Origin: CAYZXK01 sp964482395
Lineage (GTDB): Bacteria; Planctomycetota; Phycisphaerae; UBA1845; Fen-1342
Assembly (NCBI GenBank): GCA_964482395.1
Contig: CAYZXK010000047.1
Location: forward strand, 1-7,748
DNA length: 7,748 bases
Reading direction: 5' to 3'
This document shows, one piece after another, positions 1 through 6,235 of this stretch (its first letter is position 1; each line of letters begins with the position of its first letter). The notes under the pieces were generated by a model that saw only the letters and a list, made by a program, of their open reading frames with translations, was not told the DNA's origin and searched no databases. A program made the position numbers and the translations under genes.

Positions 1-755
1 GGACCGATCTGCTGCTGCTCGATCTCTGTCGCCCGTTTCCCCACCTCGAAGTCCCGTCCCTGGTGGACATAAAGGGTCGCCAGCAGCGGCGTGGAGCGCG
101 TGTCGAACAGGCACAGCACGTGCTGGGCGACCCCGAAGCGCACCAGTTCCCCGTTGCGGTCCACATGCAGGAAGGTGGGGCTGTTGATCAGCAGGTATTG
201 CAGCCCGTCGGCCACCTCGAAGCCCTTCTCGTACAGTGCGGCCCGCGAGACGCCCTGCACGCTCTCGGCGGTGAATGTGTATCGGTCTTCCCCGGGTTTA
301 CCGCGGTGGATGAATCCCCGCTGCTGGAGCTGCTGGGCGACCAGGTCGCGCAGGTTCCGCCGGGCGAAATCGTCGATCTGTTGGAGAAAGCCGGGAATGA
401 CGAAGTTGCCGAACAGGAGCGTGAAGGCGGCTACGAAGACTGCCAGCAGCACCGCCGACCACAGCAGACGGTGGATGTTGATGCCCGCTGCCCGGCAGGC
501 CAGCAGTTCGTTATCGGCCGCCAGCCGGCCGTAGACCATGGTGGCCGCGAACAGGGCCGCCATCGGCATGGTCAGGGTCACCACGATGGGGATCAGGATG
601 GGGACGAAGCCGAAAACATCTCCTGCCGAGATGCCCTCGTACCGCACGACGTCGTACAGCCCCCCGCCCATGGTGAACAATATGGTCAGCGCCACCAGCG
701 CCAGGGCGAAGGTCTTAAGCAGCTCCCGCAGGACGTAAGCATGGAGCATCACCAT
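1..755 (-). CDS. LptF/LptG (YjgP/YjgQ) family permease, N-terminal part, runs off left edge
   Basis: Reading the minus strand from 755 gives an open frame of 251 codons with no stop before the window edge. The protein starts MVMLHAYVLRELLK. Hydrophobic segments lie at about residues 14-34, 51-75 and 97-120, followed by a soluble part from about 125. The segment MPMAALFAATMVYGRLAADN (63-82) followed by ELLACRAAGI matches the LptF/LptG signature around TM2, where a conserved Pro, 'GRL', 'D-N-E' and 'A.r.aGi' occur. Family knowledge: LptF and LptG form the inner-membrane core of the LptB2FG transporter that extracts lipopolysaccharide for export to the outer membrane. The soluble part would be the start of the periplasmic beta-jellyroll domain. 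LptF and LptG cannot be told apart here. The ATG at 755 is preferred because AGGAG lies 12 nt upstream; an in-frame ATG at 749 is possible. The gene follows the 1008-residue gene after 52 bp on the same strand. Confidence 0.9.
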   Translation of the reverse strand, partial: MVMLHAYVLRELLKTFALALVALTILFTMGGGLYDVVRYEGISAGDVFGFVPILIPIVVTLTMPMAALFAATMVYGRLAADNELLACRAAGINIHRLLWSAVLLAVFVAAFTLLFGNFVIPGFLQQIDDFARRNLRDLVAQQLQQRGFIHRGKPGEDRYTFTAESVQGVSRAALYEKGFEVADGLQYLLINSPTFLHVDRNGELVRFGVAQHVLCLFDTRSTPLLATLYVHQGRDFEVGKRATEIEQQQIG

Positions 756-758
756 GAA

Positions 759-780
759 CTACCCACACTCCTAAGGTGTG
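759..780 (-). promoter_or_regulatory. Shine-Dalgarno in a small hairpin before the permease gene
   Basis: On the minus strand CACACCTTAGGAGTGTG can fold into a 5-bp stem (CACAC/GTGTG) with a 7-nt loop holding most of the ribosome-binding sequence TTAGGAG. It lies in the 52-bp gap between the stop of the upstream gene and the permease start. The site decides the start at 755. No terminator is visible in this gap, which supports co-transcription. Confidence 0.4.
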
Positions 781-807
781 CCTCATAGCCGGACGGAAGG
801 GGGGCTG

Positions 808-3800
808 TCAATCCCGGCCCGGCCGGTCCTCCGCCGGCCCTGGTGGCTTGAGGATCGCTCCCTGTGATCGGAGACCGTCGACGTGAGCCTCCAGCGGGGA
901 AGTCAGCCGCAGGTGTCGGACGAATTCGGTTTCGGCTGCCGCCGGCCGGTCTTCCAGCCAATTCCAGTCGATGAAACCCTGCCCGGCCCGCGCGTCGACT
1001 GTCAGGTACGCCACTCCAAAGGTGGTCAAATCCTGGAAGAAATGGCTGCCTCGCGACACTTCCACCTCTCGATCTTCCAACGCGGTCTCCACGATTACCC
1101 GGGCCCCCGAAACCTGCTCCCATTGCACCGGAATCCCCATCCAGTTGTGCGAGGAGCCCCAGCGCCCGGGACCGATCAGCACGTAAGCGCGGTTGGCCGT
1201 GGCAAGCTGGTTGTTGAGTGCCGCGATCTGCCGGGCAATAGTCTCAACCCGGGCTGGATCAAACGATCCCGGTCTGACGTATACCACATCGTTCAGCCCC
1301 GCGATCACCCCGTTTCCGAGGGCGGCGGGGCTGTAGCACAGCATCCGCTCGCGGCTCAGCTCGTCGAGCTGAACAGCCTCGGAATCAGGCTCCTTGGCAG
1401 TCGGCCGCATCTGTAGCACCGCCAGCTCCCAAGCCCGCCCCGCCAGGTCGGCGGCAAACTCGATCTCAATCGGGCTGTTCATGCCCCCCTGGCCGAGCGC
1501 CAGCAGCCGCTGAAGCAGCCGGGCCAGCGGAAACACCTCCGACTTCAGAACCGGCGCGAAACTGACCACCGGTATCCCGGCCCGACCCACCCCGTCGTAG
1601 AAGGCCTCCTCATCCGGCGACCAGACCGAACCCACCAGGTCCAGAGTCCCGTCACGCTCGGCCTGGGCCAGATCAAGCTGAACCAGGTCATCCGGCCGCC
1701 CCGAGCCGGCTGGTTCCGACCCCCCCGGCCGTCCGCGCAGATCAACCGCGTAGAAACTCCGCTGCGACTGATTGATGAACTGCTGGGGGTCACCCAGTTG
1801 CGGTAGCACCCGCGGACGGGCCGGGCAGAAGCGCAGGGCGGGACCCCCGTCCGCCACCGTCTTGCCCAGCCCCAGTGCCACCATGGCTACTCCGTCTTCC
1901 GGCCGCATCGGGCCGAACGGATAGTAGTTATATGAGCGGGCCAGGCCTGAGATGTTCGGGTAATAGTGGTCGCCACGCCGCGAGCCCACCACCGGCTGGA
2001 GAATCACCGCCATTTTTTCCTGCTCGGCCCGGTAGGGCGTGCTCTGCAAGGCTTTCCGGGCGGCCGAGCAGAAAGTGGAGGCATAAACCAATTTGATAGC
2101 TTCCATCAATTGTTCCAGGCGTACTGCGTCCTCCGGGTGATTGTTGGCCAGCAGGCGGGTCTCGTACAGGCCGGCGAACACGCGGTACCGGGAGTCTTCC
2201 AGCAGGCTCGAGGAGCGAACCGCCAGCGGGCTGCGGACGGCGGCCAGGAAGGCCCGCAGGTCGGCCACCACTTCGCCTGGCAGCTTGCCGGCCAGGAACT
2301 CCCGTCGAATCGACTCGTCGCCCATGCCTTCCAGAGCCGCGAGCCGAATGCGGTTGGCCCCGAGAAACTCATCAAAAACGTCGGTGCCGACCACCACCGA
2401 ACGGGGCACATACACGTGAATGCCCGGGAACTCCTCGCTCAGGTTGGCGCTGACCAGCAGGGTGTTGAGAAAGGCCAGGCCGCGGGCCTTGCCGCCCAGG
2501 GAACCTCCGCCGATCCGGGCGAACCCGACACCGGCGTCAAACCGCTCCCGGGAAAAGTCTTCGATCACCCCCCGCCGACTCTGCCGCAGGGCCTCGCTGA
2601 TCCCACTGATCAGATAGTGTCGAACGTGCTCCGGGTCGGCGAACTCCGATACCCTCCGGGGACGCATCCGGCGTGCCAGAGCAAATTCCGTGCGGGCTCG
2701 GAACCAGTTGGAAAAGTGATTGTGCCGGGCGTGATAAATGATCGACTCGATCGGCACACTCCGCAGCACCTCGCGCATCCCGCGCAGGTCGCGCGCCCGG
2801 CCGACTTCCTGCCCGTCCGGCAGGCGGAAAATGAAATCCCCGAATCCGAAATTCGTCAGCATGAAGCCGCGCAGGTCCTCCAGCAGAGTGGGGGAGCGCT
2901 TGTGCAGGAAGCTGACTCCCAGCCGCTCGGCCAGTTGCCAGTTGGCCGCGTCGGAGGACTGGAGCAGGACCGGCACGTCCGGCATCTGGGCCTGTACTTG
3001 CCGGATGAAAGCTATCCCGGCCTGCGGATCCTGTTGGCCCCCCCGGGGATATGACACGTCGGAGATCACGCCCAGCACGTGCCGACCGAAGCGTTCGAGA
3101 AACTCCATGGCCTGCTCGAAGGTTTCGGCCACCAGGACCTTCGGCCGTGCCGCCATACGCAGCAACCGGTCCATGTGGTTGAGACCTTCGGCCATCACCG
3201 CCCGCGTCTGCTTGACCAGTTCGCTGTAGATGATCGGCAGCAGCGAGGAACGGAAGCTGACCGAATCCTCGACCAGAATGATTACTCCCACGTCACCGAC
3301 CCGCGTGTCATGTTCGGCGTTGAAGCGGTCTTCCAGGGCCTTGATGATGGCGATGAAAATCTTGCCGTCGCCCTGCCAGACGTAAACGCCGTCCAGCTCG
3401 GGCCGGCTCGGCCGCCGCGTGATCTTCGCCAGCTCCCACTCGTTGGCGATGAGCAGCACCACCGGCAGGTCGGGTCGAAGCTCGCGGACCGCCGTGGCGA
3501 ACCTGGCCACGTCCATGTCGCCCAGCCGCAGCAGTGTGACGACCAGATCGAATGACCCACCCTCAATGGCCCGCAAAGCCTCCTGGCCGGTCGAGACGCA
3601 GGTTAGAGTTGGGCAGTGGGTCAGGCCCAGATCCATGTACTCGGCTGCGATTACCTCGGTCGACAGCCCGTCCTCCTCGAGCGTGAACCGGTCATAGGGG
3701 CTGGCTACCAGCAGCACTTGCTGAATTCGTCGGCGCATCAGTTGCCCGAAGTGCCCCGGGCGCCAGTCCGCAGGCAGGTCCGCGTCGGAAGCGGCAGGGG

Positions 3801-3834
3801 TGGTCGAGCGGTCTTCCTCTAAGTCAGCCGGCAT
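808..3834 (-). CDS. Two-receiver / PPDK-type ATP-grasp fusion protein (PEP/pyruvate-binding domain protein)
   Basis: The product has 1008 residues, no signal peptide and no membrane segments, so it is probably cytoplasmic. Residues ~37-170 resemble a CheY-like receiver that has lost its acidic residues (VLLVASPYD; the phospho-acceptor place in FDLVVTLLRLGD is Leu). Residues ~183-325 form a second receiver with VEDS (188-191), Asp259 in VISDVSYP, Ser293/294 and Lys312, so it looks phosphorylatable. Residues ~440-812 match the ATP-grasp module of PEP synthase and pyruvate phosphate dikinase: GGGSLGGKARGL (442-453), SPLAVRSSSLLEDS (535-548), FAGLYET, GLGKTVADGG (655-664), IEIEF and LQMRP (807-811). 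The C-terminal part holds YVLIGPGRWGSSHNWMGIPV (884-903) and GSHFFQDL, which I recall from uncharacterised proteins of this type. No swivel domain with catalytic His and no PEP/pyruvate barrel is present, so PEP synthase activity is unlikely. A kinase or phosphotransferase role controlled by the receivers is inference. The start at 3834 has AAGGA 9 nt upstream. The gene heads a likely two-gene unit with the Lpt-type permease. Confidence 0.88.
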   Translation of the reverse strand: MPADLEEDRSTTPAASDADLPADWRPGHFGQLMRRRIQQVLLVASPYDRFTLEEDGLSTEVIAAEYMDLGLTHCPTLTCVSTGQEALRAIEGGSFDLVVTLLRLGDMDVARFATAVRELRPDLPVVLLIANEWELAKITRRPSRPELDGVYVWQGDGKIFIAIIKALEDRFNAEHDTRVGDVGVIILVEDSVSFRSSLLPIIYSELVKQTRAVMAEGLNHMDRLLRMAARPKVLVAETFEQAMEFLERFGRHVLGVISDVSYPRGGQQDPQAGIAFIRQVQAQMPDVPVLLQSSDAANWQLAERLGVSFLHKRSPTLLEDLRGFMLTNFGFGDFIFRLPDGQEVGRARDLRGMREVLRSVPIESIIYHARHNHFSNWFRARTEFALARRMRPRRVSEFADPEHVRHYLISGISEALRQSRRGVIEDFSRERFDAGVGFARIGGGSLGGKARGLAFLNTLLVSANLSEEFPGIHVYVPRSVVVGTDVFDEFLGANRIRLAALEGMGDESIRREFLAGKLPGEVVADLRAFLAAVRSPLAVRSSSLLEDSRYRVFAGLYETRLLANNHPEDAVRLEQLMEAIKLVYASTFCSAARKALQSTPYRAEQEKMAVILQPVVGSRRGDHYYPNISGLARSYNYYPFGPMRPEDGVAMVALGLGKTVADGGPALRFCPARPRVLPQLGDPQQFINQSQRSFYAVDLRGRPGGSEPAGSGRPDDLVQLDLAQAERDGTLDLVGSVWSPDEEAFYDGVGRAGIPVVSFAPVLKSEVFPLARLLQRLLALGQGGMNSPIEIEFAADLAGRAWELAVLQMRPTAKEPDSEAVQLDELSRERMLCYSPAALGNGVIAGLNDVVYVRPGSFDPARVETIARQIAALNNQLATANRAYVLIGPGRWGSSHNWMGIPVQWEQVSGARVIVETALEDREVEVSRGSHFFQDLTTFGVAYLTVDARAGQGFIDWNWLEDRPAAAETEFVRHLRLTSPLEAHVDGLRSQGAILKPPGPAEDRPGRD

Positions 3835-4185
3835 GCCGGGTGATCCTTAATCCTTAATTATCGCGGTCGGCAGGCCGTTGTCAGCATAGCCATCCGGCTG
3901 TCCGCATCCTGGTCGGGCTCCAATCCGTTGCCGGCCACAAGCGGCGCGCCGCCGCCCATGCTGCACCTGCCCGTCGTCGCCTGGCGCGCCCCCCGGGCGA
4001 AATCTCGGCCAACGCGGGGTTCGACCGTCAGCCAGTTGACCAGAGCCCGTGCCAGAGCCGCCGTCGAATGCCGATTCCCGTCCGGAGCCTAAACGCACGA
4101 TAAGAAGAAGAGAAGAGCATACGGTTCACTGAGATGGTGCTAATGTCGTCCAAGGTCCGAGAAAACGCCGACGGAGGCTTCGCCT
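3835..4185. other. Divergent intergenic region (351 bp)
   Basis: It separates the minus-strand ATP-grasp fusion gene from the plus-strand 142-residue gene and should hold promoters for both. Apart from the promoter near 3850-3884, two GGCGCGCC octamers lie exactly 40 bp apart (3943-3950 and 3983-3990), the first inside the 12-bp palindrome GCGGCGCGCCGC (3941-3952). A purine tract (about 4100-4118, GATAAGAAGAAGAGAAGAG) precedes the rightward gene. A minus-strand frame at 3847-4098 has a GTG start and a low-complexity Gly/Arg-rich product that I do not accept as a gene. Confidence 0.6.
3844..3884 (-). promoter_or_regulatory. Sigma70-like promoter and tandem Shine-Dalgarno for the ATP-grasp fusion gene
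   Basis: On the minus strand CTGACA (3879-3884) and GATAAT (3857-3862) each match the -35 and -10 consensus at five of six bases, with a 16-nt spacer. Transcription would start near 3850, giving a leader of only about 15 nt. The sequence TTAAGGA occurs twice in tandem (3844-3857, minus strand). The second copy gives the AAGGA placed 9 nt from the start codon; the first overlaps the -10 flank. The promoter call is by eye. Confidence 0.5.
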
Positions 4186-4614
4186 ATGGATGAGTGGAAA
4201 CAGTCGTTCGTGGAACGGCTCGGTCGGGTCCAGTCACGTTGGGCGGCCCGGCTGGACCAGACCCTGGACGCGGTAGTCAAGCCGGTATTCGACGACCTGG
4301 CCGAGTTCCTGCGCGAAAACGGTTTCAGCGCCTCAACCCCGCTGCGGGCCAGTGGCCGACGATCCTTCAAGTTCGAGCTGGCCGAGGATGCCTATGTTCT
4401 GCTGATCTTCCGCTCCGTCGGAGTCGGCGAGTTCGAACTCAGTCGCGAGGTCTTCCTGCTCGGCAGCCCACCCGACGTCACCCGGCTCACCGAACGCGTC
4501 GCAACCCTGGATGCAGACTGGGCCCGGGCTCAGTTCCAGGCGGCCCTGGACGCGTTTGTAGAGATCCTGAGTGGCAGGGAAAACGCGACTGAGCCGGAAC
4601 TGGTCGAAGCCTGA
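4186..4614 (+). CDS. Hypothetical acidic protein, 142 aa
   Basis: I do not recognise the family. The product starts MDEWKQSFVERLGRVQSRW and is soluble, with no signal peptide or membrane segment. It has a charged, amphipathic helical N-terminal part (about 1-45), a central part that reads like beta strands (SFKFELAEDAYVLLIFRSVG, 60-79, then GEFELSREVFLLG), and another helical segment (about 95-130). This alpha-beta-alpha pattern could be a small ligand- or partner-binding fold, but no catalytic motif is visible. The start is supported by GGAGG about 10 nt upstream of ATG. Codon third positions are strongly G/C as in the neighbours, which supports real coding. It stands alone, divergent from the ATP-grasp gene and convergent with the PEP-CTERM gene. 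A longer open frame on the opposite strand (4333-4977) is a shadow. Confidence 0.75.
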   Translation: MDEWKQSFVERLGRVQSRWAARLDQTLDAVVKPVFDDLAEFLRENGFSASTPLRASGRRSFKFELAEDAYVLLIFRSVGVGEFELSREVFLLGSPPDVTRLTERVATLDADWARAQFQAALDAFVEILSGRENATEPELVEA

Positions 4615-5091
4615 CTTTTTTCGACCCAGTCCGCCAGCCCACGGAGCAGGCAGGCGCAATGGCCAGTGTCCAGCACGAGCCGGCAACGCCGCACCGGCCG
4701 TCGCCGAGCCGGCCGTACGGGTCGGACAAGGACGGGTGCGGCTGCGACCACGGAGCGCGGCTGACAAAGAGTGCCGGCGGCTCTTGATCGGCGGCCGTGC
4801 CGGCGTCTCTGATCGCGCCTCGGGCTGTGTGAACCGGGTTGTTTCGTGGTGGCGCACCGCGGGTCTATTGCGCAAAACGAGCGTCATCGCTCCAACGTCC
4901 AGGTCAAGCGCTCTTGTAGATCCAGATGTGCCACGCGCCGCCGGTTGCTCGCGGTCAGGCGGCGGCGTAGCGGCCACTGTGGGTCACATCTCCGGTGAGG
5001 TCGGCTGAGCGCCACCAGTCTGTTAAAGAACTGCTCGGCGCGGTTGAGTCAATAGCGTGGGACGTCAGGCTCCGCCGTTTTCGGCTGGTTA
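4615..5091. other. Region of 477 bp without a supported gene, between convergent genes
   Basis: It lies between the 3' ends of the 142-residue gene and the PEP-CTERM gene. Open frames here on both strands give Arg/Pro/Ala-rich products with no recognisable motif. Six Ts at 4616-4621 follow the first stop codon but sit in the loop of an imperfect inverted repeat (4600-4607 with 4621-4629), so this is not a classical terminator. A 4-bp stem with a tetraloop (GCCG TTTT CGGC, 5074-5085) lies just after the PEP-CTERM stop, also without a U-tract. I see nothing else definite. Confidence 0.5.
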
Positions 5092-5871
5092 TTACGGCGA
5101 CGCTGGGGTTGGCAGCCCAGCGCTACGGTTTGCCAACAGACTGGTGGCCGGGTCGCCAGGGGGCTTGCGGCGTCGGACTAGCAGTAGCCCGCCCAGTAGT
5201 ATCATCAGGCTGCCGGGCTCCGGACTCCACACTCGAAATGCGAAGTCGGTTGCCAAGTGCTCTGCCGTCTGCTCGACCGGCGTCCAGTCCGGGTAGCCGA
5301 AGAAGTAGCTCTGGAATCGCCCGGTGGTCAGCCCGTTGATCGTGCCATAGCCGGTAGTGAGGGCTACGTTGCGACCATCGGCGTGGCCGTCGTTATAGAC
5401 CAGCCGGACGCCGAGGTAGTAATGGCGGCCGGCCAACAAAGTGACGGTTGGCCGCGAGTCGGGAATCTCGATGTATGCGTTGTAGGTTTCCAGTCCATAG
5501 AAAAGGCCGAAAGTCGCTTCGACCACCGGCTGACCGAGCGAAAGCTGGTAAATGACGTGCAGCGTCTCATCGATATCTTCAAGGATAATGAGTTCGACCG
5601 AGCCGTATCCAAAGCGGCGGTCGTGGGCGCCGGCCCATTCGAAACGTTTCAGCGGCACATCATGGTCGAAAAGGACGTCGTCGACCACCCAGGCGTCCGG
5701 GACCGCCGCATCACGCTCGGACGCGAAATAGGAGACGCGATCGAACCCGCCATCGGTGGCGGGGTCAAAGGTGAGAAAGTTGTCCCACTCCAAGACGAGT
5801 TGGTCGCCGCGTGCGGTGGCGGCAACGATTGTCAGGATCACGGCTGCCGCCGCGAACGAGACTGTTCGCAT
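5092..5871 (-). CDS. PEP-CTERM sorting domain protein, secreted, 259 aa
   Basis: From the ATG at 5871 the product starts MRTVSFAAAAVILTIVAATA, a signal peptide with cleavage expected near residue 20-23. The C-terminus has PEP at residues 217-219, a short hydrophobic stretch (SLMILLGGLLLV, 221-232) and RRRK (233-236), the tripartite PEP-CTERM sorting signal. Family knowledge: such proteins are exported by Sec and processed by an exosortase, ending at the cell surface or in extracellular polymer. The middle is rich in aromatic and beta-strand residues, has few Lys, and I do not assign a domain. The start at 5871 is chosen because GAGAGGGAGAA precedes it at a suitable distance and the signal peptide begins there; the frame stays open upstream to 6054. 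Unusually, about 23 residues follow the basic cluster, where most PEP-CTERM proteins end within a few residues. No exosortase gene is in the window. Confidence 0.85.
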   Translation of the reverse strand: MRTVSFAAAAVILTIVAATARGDQLVLEWDNFLTFDPATDGGFDRVSYFASERDAAVPDAWVVDDVLFDHDVPLKRFEWAGAHDRRFGYGSVELIILEDIDETLHVIYQLSLGQPVVEATFGLFYGLETYNAYIEIPDSRPTVTLLAGRHYYLGVRLVYNDGHADGRNVALTTGYGTINGLTTGRFQSYFFGYPDWTPVEQTAEHLATDFAFRVWSPEPGSLMILLGGLLLVRRRKPPGDPATSLLANRSAGLPTPASP

Positions 5872-5900
5872 TTGGGTTCTCCCTCTCCGTTCGGGCATTT

Positions 5901-5914
5901 CGGAACCGGTTCCG
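5901..5914. repeat. 14-bp perfect palindrome upstream of PEP-CTERM gene
   Basis: CGGAACCGGTTCCG is a perfect inverted repeat lying 29 bp upstream of the chosen PEP-CTERM start codon. It could be a dimeric repressor or activator site. It has no loop, so an RNA hairpin would be poor. Functional assignment is inference from position and symmetry only. Confidence 0.4.
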
Positions 5915-6131
5915 GCCCGGCGTACAACACCCTCCTCGTTTGCGGCCTTTTTCGCTCCTAAGTCCCTGCCGCCCAAACGCTTTCGGCACACTAGGACAGC
6001 GGTCTGTAGAGTGGTTCCAGCCTCTACACCAAGTCTTAGGCCCGGTTTTATCACGCAATCAAGTCGGACCTGTAAGAAGCTGGAATTATTTGCCCTCTTG
6101 GTCGGCGGTTCCGTCGGCTTCGCCCGCCGGG

Positions 6132-6161
6132 TATCATGAGTTGGCTGGCTTGGCCGGCCAA
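6132..6161 (+). promoter_or_regulatory. Possible tRNA promoter -10 and adjacent palindrome
   Basis: TATCAT (6132-6137) matches the -10 consensus at five of six bases and lies 24 bp before the tRNA 5' end, but no good -35 element is seen at 16-18 bp spacing. The 12-bp palindrome TTGGCCGGCCAA (6150-6161) abuts the first base of the tRNA. The rest of 5872-6131 holds the PEP-CTERM leader and nothing I can identify. Confidence 0.3.
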
Positions 6162-6235
6162 GGGCGGCTAGCTCAGTTGGCTAGAGCGTCTCGTTTACAC
6201 CGAGAAGGTCACGGGTTCGAGTCCTGTGCCGCCCA
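6162..6235 (+). tRNA. tRNA-Val (anticodon UAC)
   Basis: All arms can be folded by eye. The acceptor stem pairs GGGCGGC with GCCGCCC, the D stem is GCTC/GAGC, the anticodon stem TCTCG/CGAGA closes loop TTTACAC, and the T arm is ACGGG-TTCGAGT-CCTGT, with discriminator A at 6235. Loop positions 34-36 read TAC, which decodes GUA valine codons. The length is 74 nt. The 3' CCA is not encoded (the sequence continues ACC), so CCA must be added by the nucleotidyltransferase. The 3' end is overlapped by 27 bp by the convergent integrase gene, marking this tRNA as an integration site. Confidence 0.96.
6209..6235. other. Probable att site core: 3' end of tRNA-Val shared with integrase 3' end
   Basis: Tyrosine integrases often recombine at the 3' part of a tRNA gene and restore it with a copy carried by the element. 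Here the integrase reading frame enters the tRNA from its 3' end and stops inside it (TGA at 6209-6211), so the last eight residues (WAAQDSNP) and the stop are antisense tRNA sequence. The true crossover segment may be longer or shorter. The second copy is not in the window. Confidence 0.55.

Noticed and set aside
63..788. Plus-strand open frame of 241 codons
   Set aside because: Gln/His/Arg-rich product typical of an antisense shadow; the minus strand encodes a convincing LptF/LptG-type permease across the same bases.
1966..3054. Plus-strand open frame of 362 codons
   Set aside because: Lies fully antisense to the conserved ATP-grasp fusion gene and its product has no recognisable motif.
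808..3834. Annotation of the large gene as PEP synthase (ppsA) or pyruvate phosphate dikinase
   Set aside because: Only the ATP-grasp module is shared; the catalytic swivel His domain and the PEP/pyruvate barrel are not present.
3847..4098. Minus-strand open frame of 83 codons with GTG start
   Set aside because: Low-complexity Gly/Arg product, no convincing family, and it overlaps the promoter proposed for the ATP-grasp gene.
4600..4629. Inverted repeat and T-run as a terminator for the 142-residue gene
   Set aside because: The six Ts fall in the loop and not after the stem, so it lacks the layout of an intrinsic terminator.
4333..4977. Minus-strand open frame of 214 codons
   Set aside because: Arg/Pro/Ala-rich and overlaps the better supported 142-residue gene, which has a good ribosome-binding site.
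4571..5008. Plus-strand open frame of 145 codons
   Set aside because: Starts inside the 142-residue gene in another frame, has no recognisable motif, and an Arg/Ser/Ala-rich composition expected of GC-rich non-coding DNA.
5018..5034. boxA-like sequence on the minus strand (GTTCTTTAACA)
   Set aside because: Resembles the rRNA antitermination boxA, but lies downstream of a protein gene with no rRNA or boxB nearby; taken as chance.
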